NCBI GenBank assembly: GCA_002439285.1
Contig: DJTQ01000388.1
Coordinates: forward strand, 1-25,244
DNA length: 25,244 bases
Source of the DNA: Paenibacillaceae bacterium UBA6304
GTDB taxonomy: Bacteria; Bacillota; Bacilli; Paenibacillales; Paenibacillaceae
Direction of reading: 5' to 3'
Positions 21,876 to 25,244 of the stretch are shown one piece after another. A model generated the notes under the pieces. The model was not told the DNA's origin. It worked only from the letters and a program-made list of their open reading frames with translations, and did not search any database. The position numbers and the translations under genes were made by a program. Within the stretch, counting starts at the first letter, position 1, and the number at the start of each line of letters is the position of its first letter.

Positions 21876-21965
21876 GAATAAAGGCCTCCTCAGAACCAAT
21901 CCGGTTTCGTTTTGTTCAACTTACCTTATTTCCCCATCAATTTCAAGGATTAAGGGCCCTGTAGT

Positions 21966-22970
21966 TCATGGTTGAATGCGCACGCTGGCCCCATCCAGAA
22001 TTTCGACACCATCGCCTTCATAACGGGCGAGGTCTTCCATTAAAGCATATAGAGCCCCATCCTTCAGCTTGGCTTCCAGCATAACGTCAACCCGCTCCGT
22101 CCCTTTGGCGGCGATTCTTCGGAGAAAATCGAGCAATGGAGCCGCGATCACATGATCAGCATGGCCGCGGGGATCGCTTACGCTCTTTGGACTGGAGGCA
22201 TGAATTTTCGGCGGAAGGGGATCATCTCCCGGTGAACCCGCCTGGGCCAACGGACTTGTCCATGTTTGGAGGATCCGGGGCCACAGTTCCGCCGGGTCCT
22301 CGCCCTCATTGTTCACCCATTGATGGTGAATGTCCAGCACCATTGGAAGGCCCAGCGCTTCGGAAATCTCCAGAGTCTCCACGGCGTTAAACGTCTTATC
22401 GTCGTTTTCCAGCGTCAACCTCTCTCTGAAGCGGTCCGGCAGTGCAGACACCTGTTCCTTAAAACGCGCTCCCGCCGAGGGCTTGTCCCCATAGGCTCCG
22501 CCTACATGGATATTATTCTTGGCCCGGCCGTCCAGTCCCATGGCTTCTAACATATCGACGTGATACTGCAGATCCCGTATCGAGCTGCGCAGCACTTCCG
22601 GACGAGGGGTGCTGAGCACGGTGAAATGATCCGGATGAAACGAAGCGCGAAGCCCGTGTTTCTTCACAAAGTCGCCGATCTCGGCAAATGGCTCGCGCAG
22701 CGCCTCGAAAGGGTTCCAATCCGCAAGCGCTCCATGGGTAGCCAGCGGGATCAGCTTCGAAGAAAAGCGGTAGACCCGAATGTCGTTTGCGACATTATGC
22801 CGCAGCAGCCGCAGTGTATTGTGCAGGTTCTCCGCGGCGATCGATTCAAGCCGCCGTACAGCCGCCTCGCGGTCCGACAGGCCGCTGAACGTCTTGAACG
22901 TCATCGTCCGGGAAGGTGAAGCATTTGCAACCACCGTGGACATAGCGACATAGCCGAACCGGACGATCAC
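21966..22970 (-). CDS. uvsE: UV damage endonuclease UvsE/UvdE
   Basis: A 334-residue TIM-barrel, metal-dependent repair endonuclease that nicks DNA 5' to UV photoproducts and some other lesions. Family features include the start MIVRFGYVAMS, RVYRFSSKLIPLATHG, KKHGLRASFHPDHFTVL, HVGGAYGDK, RLTLENDDK, LDIHHQWVN and the C-terminal DVMLEAKLKD; these His, Glu and Asp residues fit the metal site. The GTG start overlaps the stop of the preceding small gene by four bases (GTGA), so the two are translationally coupled. Confidence 0.92.
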   Translation of the reverse strand: MIVRFGYVAMSTVVANASPSRTMTFKTFSGLSDREAAVRRLESIAAENLHNTLRLLRHNVANDIRVYRFSSKLIPLATHGALADWNPFEALREPFAEIGDFVKKHGLRASFHPDHFTVLSTPRPEVLRSSIRDLQYHVDMLEAMGLDGRAKNNIHVGGAYGDKPSAGARFKEQVSALPDRFRERLTLENDDKTFNAVETLEISEALGLPMVLDIHHQWVNNEGEDPAELWPRILQTWTSPLAQAGSPGDDPLPPKIHASSPKSVSDPRGHADHVIAAPLLDFLRRIAAKGTERVDVMLEAKLKDGALYALMEDLARYEGDGVEILDGASVRIQP

Positions 22971-23290
22971 TTGGACCCGGCTTCCCCGAAGAACATCTCA
23001 TAGGCTAGCGCCGTTTGAACGGCGGATTCTTCCTCAGTCAGCGGGCGGACGAGATCCAGCTCAACCGCCGTAACTTCCTCGCCGTTAAAATTGATCTCGG
23101 CTACGCAGGCCGTAATCTTAACGATCGCTACCGCCTTGTTGTCGGGCGTGTAAGCAATGACCTTCTGGCCCGTCGGGAAGATGCGCAGCCCCTGCTTCCG
23201 CATTTTGCCGCGACCGTATTCCATCAACTCAAACAGTTCTTGCTCACTTTTAAATTTGCATACCGAGTTAAACTCCGTTTGAAAACCCAT
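22967..23290 (-). CDS. Small conserved protein of unknown function, coupled to uvsE
   Basis: A 107-residue cytosolic protein with no signal or membrane segment. It begins MGFQTEFNSVCKFKSE and contains KQGLRIFPTGQKVIAYTP, then an alternating beta pattern (AVAIVKITACVAEINFNG) and a helical end. It looks like a compact beta-rich domain; a DUF2584-like relation is possible, but I am not certain. GGAAAGGAAG precedes the ATG. It overlaps uvsE by four bases and follows ddl by 54 bases, so the three may share a transcript. Confidence 0.72.
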   Translation of the reverse strand: MGFQTEFNSVCKFKSEQELFELMEYGRGKMRKQGLRIFPTGQKVIAYTPDNKAVAIVKITACVAEINFNGEEVTAVELDLVRPLTEEESAVQTALAYEMFFGEAGSK

Positions 23291-23344
23291 CGTCGCTTCT
23301 TCCTTTCCTCTTGGAATCCTGAGTTTGACGTATCGAAGCAGGAC

Positions 23345-24442
23345 TTATTGAACTCCGTTCTCAAAGTCCAAATTTTGTCGTGTTTCATAGCGTTCCAGAG
23401 CAAGCTCGATCAACCGGTCGAGCAGGGCTTCATAAGATACGCCCGTTTCGCGCCAGAGCAGCGGATACATGCTGAACGGAGTAAATCCCGGCATTGTGTT
23501 CACTTCATTGATCCAGATCGTACCGTCGGTCTTTTTGACGAAAAAGTCGGCACGGCACAAGCCGCTGCCCGCAATCGCCTTAAACGCCCTTACCGCCAAA
23601 TCGCGGACGCGATCCGCCAGTTCCGTATCCAATGGAGCCGGAATCAGCATTTGCGATTTCCCATCCAGGTACTTCGCCTGGTAATCGTAGTACTCGCCGG
23701 AAGAGACGATTTCACCCGGAACGGATGCAAGTGGCTCATCATTGCCCAGTACGCCGACCTCCACCTCGCGGGCATCGACGAATTCCTCAACGATAACCTT
23801 CACGTCGTAGCGGAATGCATGCGCGATCGATTGGGTCAATTCTTCCCTAGTTCTCGCTTTGGAGATGCCGACGCTGGATCCCAGGTTAGCCGGTTTAATG
23901 AAGCAAGGATAATTCAGCTTCTCTTCGATCCCCTGAATCAGGTTATGGCTATTCCGTTCCCATTCCGAAGCGGTGAAATAGCAGTACTTGCACTGCTCCA
24001 GCCCCGCTTCCGCGAATAACTTCTTCATGATGACTTTGTCCATGCCCGCAGCCGAGGCCAACACGCCGGCACCGACATAAGGCAGATTCGCCATTTCGAA
24101 CAAGCCCTGAATCGTTCCGTCCTCCCCGTTCGTGCCATGCAGTAGCGGAAAAGCAACGTCGATCGCCGCTTCTCCGGTCGAAAGTCCCTTGAAGAGCAAA
24201 TTGATGGCGTCCGTCGTACCGCTCGTTTCGGCATCCAACTGCAGTTGCTCCAGTTTCGTGAACGGCGCAGTCAGTTTACCACCGACTCTCCACTCTCCCT
24301 GCTTCGTAATATAAAAAGGAAGCAATTCATATTTTCCGTAATCGAACGCTTTTGAAACCGCAAAGGCTGTTTGGAGCGATACCTCATGCTCTCCCGACTT
24401 TCCGCCGTAAATCAGCCCTACAGTCAATTTTTCCTGTCCCAT
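23345..24442 (-). CDS. ddl: D-alanine--D-alanine ligase
   Basis: A 365-residue cytosolic ATP-grasp ligase that joins two D-alanines for peptidoglycan precursors. Visible motifs: LIYGGKSGEHEVSL at the N-terminus, PLLHGTNGEDGTIQG, KPANLGSSVGISKA (ATP-grasp loop), VEEFVDAREVEVGVLG, ADFFVKKTDGTIWINEVNT and NTMPGFTPFSMYP (metal site). The omega-loop YYDYQAKY carries the Tyr/Lys arrangement of D-Ala-D-Ala ligases rather than the pattern of VanA/VanB D-Ala-D-Lac ligases, so this is housekeeping and not vancomycin resistance. AAGAGG precedes the ATG; the amidase gene lies 57 bases upstream. Confidence 0.95.
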   Translation of the reverse strand: MGQEKLTVGLIYGGKSGEHEVSLQTAFAVSKAFDYGKYELLPFYITKQGEWRVGGKLTAPFTKLEQLQLDAETSGTTDAINLLFKGLSTGEAAIDVAFPLLHGTNGEDGTIQGLFEMANLPYVGAGVLASAAGMDKVIMKKLFAEAGLEQCKYCYFTASEWERNSHNLIQGIEEKLNYPCFIKPANLGSSVGISKARTREELTQSIAHAFRYDVKVIVEEFVDAREVEVGVLGNDEPLASVPGEIVSSGEYYDYQAKYLDGKSQMLIPAPLDTELADRVRDLAVRAFKAIAGSGLCRADFFVKKTDGTIWINEVNTMPGFTPFSMYPLLWRETGVSYEALLDRLIELALERYETRQNLDFENGVQ

Positions 24443-24499
24443 GTGTAACCTCTTTTCAATAATTGTAACGGGGTCAAAACAATGTTCCCCTTAGTATGG

Positions 24500-25244
24500 T
24501 CAGAACCGGTCCGAAATATGGAAAAAACGATACACGGTATTCTCGCTCCAGGCGTAAGAATCCCGGTAATCCCAATACCTGTGCTTGCTTGGCACGGTAT
24601 GAGCGTTAACCAAAGGCATCCCGCCCGCGTCAAATGCCGTCACAATCGTACTGTGCTGGTAGGCTCCATTTCCATCCCAATCATAGATAATGACATCCCC
24701 CAGCTCCAGCTGTTCCGGGCGGCTCACAAGTTCCGCACGCAGCCCTGATCCGCTGTTCGCCAAATAGCGTTCCATCGCATTGGCGACCGACCAACTGTAG
24801 CTCCAAGCTTCACGTCCGCCGACGTATCCCTTATACCACCAGCCCGATTCTCTTTTTCCAGTATAGTTTATTGGGCCACCGCCTGCAAAGAGGCACTGGG
24901 AGATATAATTGGTGCAATTCACCTCAAATGCGGCGAATTCCGGATTGAAACTATCCCACCAACGGTCCGCATATAAAACGGCGTCTTCCCGGCGGTAGGG
25001 TATGCTGCGAAGACCGCCTCCGCCAAGTACTTCACGGTTCAAAAAAGGCCGGGCCACACGCGACTTCCCGCCGGACTCCTCGTTGCCGAAGCTTGCGGGC
25101 AAGGCCGCTGAAGCGCCCCGTTCCGCTACAGGCTGAATCACCCGCGTGATGCACCATTCGTCCCCTTCGCGTTGCAGCGTCAGACGCTGCTTAACGATCC
25201 GTTCCTCCTGATGGCGCGCGCCGCCTTTTTCGTAATCCATTTTT
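24500..25244 (-). CDS. Putative amidase-domain protein (Amidase_6-like), 5' end probably outside window
   Basis: About 247 residues are visible, and the frame runs to the right edge. An ATG at 25240 is possible, but no upstream sequence is available, and the text after it (RHQEERIVKQRLTLQ...CITRV) reads like the middle of an accessory domain, so I treat the gene as 5'-partial. From residue ~85 (counted from that ATG) there is a cysteine-peptidase-like amidase domain: RREDAVLYADRWWDSFNPEF, Cys 109 in EVNCTNYISQCL, LGDVIIYDWDGNGAYQHSTIV and LVNAHTV with candidate catalytic His. This domain is common in secreted Bacillales proteins and is thought to cleave amide bonds, perhaps in cell wall. It lies upstream of ddl on the same strand. 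Confidence 0.75.
   Translation of the reverse strand, partial: KMDYEKGGARHQEERIVKQRLTLQREGDEWCITRVIQPVAERGASAALPASFGNEESGGKSRVARPFLNREVLGGGGLRSIPYRREDAVLYADRWWDSFNPEFAAFEVNCTNYISQCLFAGGGPINYTGKRESGWWYKGYVGGREAWSYSWSVANAMERYLANSGSGLRAELVSRPEQLELGDVIIYDWDGNGAYQHSTIVTAFDAGGMPLVNAHTVPSKHRYWDYRDSYAWSENTVYRFFHISDRF

Noticed and set aside
23015..24019. 334-codon plus-strand open frame across ddl
   Set aside because: It overlaps unmistakable ddl and the small gene before uvsE on the minus strand, and its translation has no recognisable motif.
23345..24442. Van-type D-Ala-D-Lac ligase
   Set aside because: The omega loop has YYDYQAKY as in D-Ala-D-Ala ligases, and no vanH/vanX or regulators are nearby.

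Overview
The window looks like a chromosomal segment of a Paenibacillus-type Firmicute. Supporting signs are strong AGGAGG-type ribosome sites, GTG/TTG starts, an extracellular mosaic alpha-1,3-glucanase of the GH87 type known from Paenibacillus and Bacillus circulans, a copper-amine-oxidase-N stalk on a secreted hydrolase, Bacillus-like UvsE and FabI, and short AACTGTA...CAGTTA intergenic hairpin repeats. No rRNA, tRNA, CRISPR array, transposase or phage gene is visible.

Region 1 (1-8060) appears to be an alpha-1,3-glucan utilisation locus. Two cytosolic GH65 phosphorylase-type enzymes lie on the minus strand (the second runs off the left edge). They diverge from a large secreted plus-strand GH87 glucanase with two discoidin domains, CBM6, FnIII and CARDB modules. 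The shared intergenic region holds a near-consensus catabolite-repression (cre) box and a 12-bp palindrome. Inferred model: GH87 cuts alpha-1,3-glucan outside the cell, oligosaccharides enter by a transporter not seen here, and GH65 phosphorolysis yields glucose-1-phosphate.

Region 2 (8174-16807) is an organosulfur-scavenging regulon of three transcription units: an AtsK/TauD-like dioxygenase followed by a formylglycine-generating enzyme (minus); ssuB-ssuC (plus, divergent from the dioxygenase); and a cytosolic sulfatase followed by the lipoprotein ssuA (minus). The formylglycine enzyme should activate the C-S-P-T-R sulfatase. A YdjC/ChbG-like deacetylase with AT-richer sequence sits between ssuC and ssuA.

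The most interesting observation is that all three sulfur units start with the same type of RNA leader. A conserved hairpin of about 25 nt, with fixed outer and covarying inner stem bases, ends in AGAGATTC. That same AGAGATTC is the 5' arm of an intrinsic terminator just upstream of the first gene. The two structures exclude each other, which points to a shared antitermination switch (protein-bound or ligand-bound) for sulfur-starvation genes. I do not recognise it as a known class.

Region 3 (16976-18294) has a class I methyltransferase, then a gene-free stretch with four hairpin repeats in a paired architecture. Region 4 (18318-25244, all minus) is housekeeping: a putative amidase, ddl, a small conserved protein, uvsE, fabI, an inositol-phosphatase-family gene, a small charged protein and a secreted SGNH esterase, with several intrinsic terminators.
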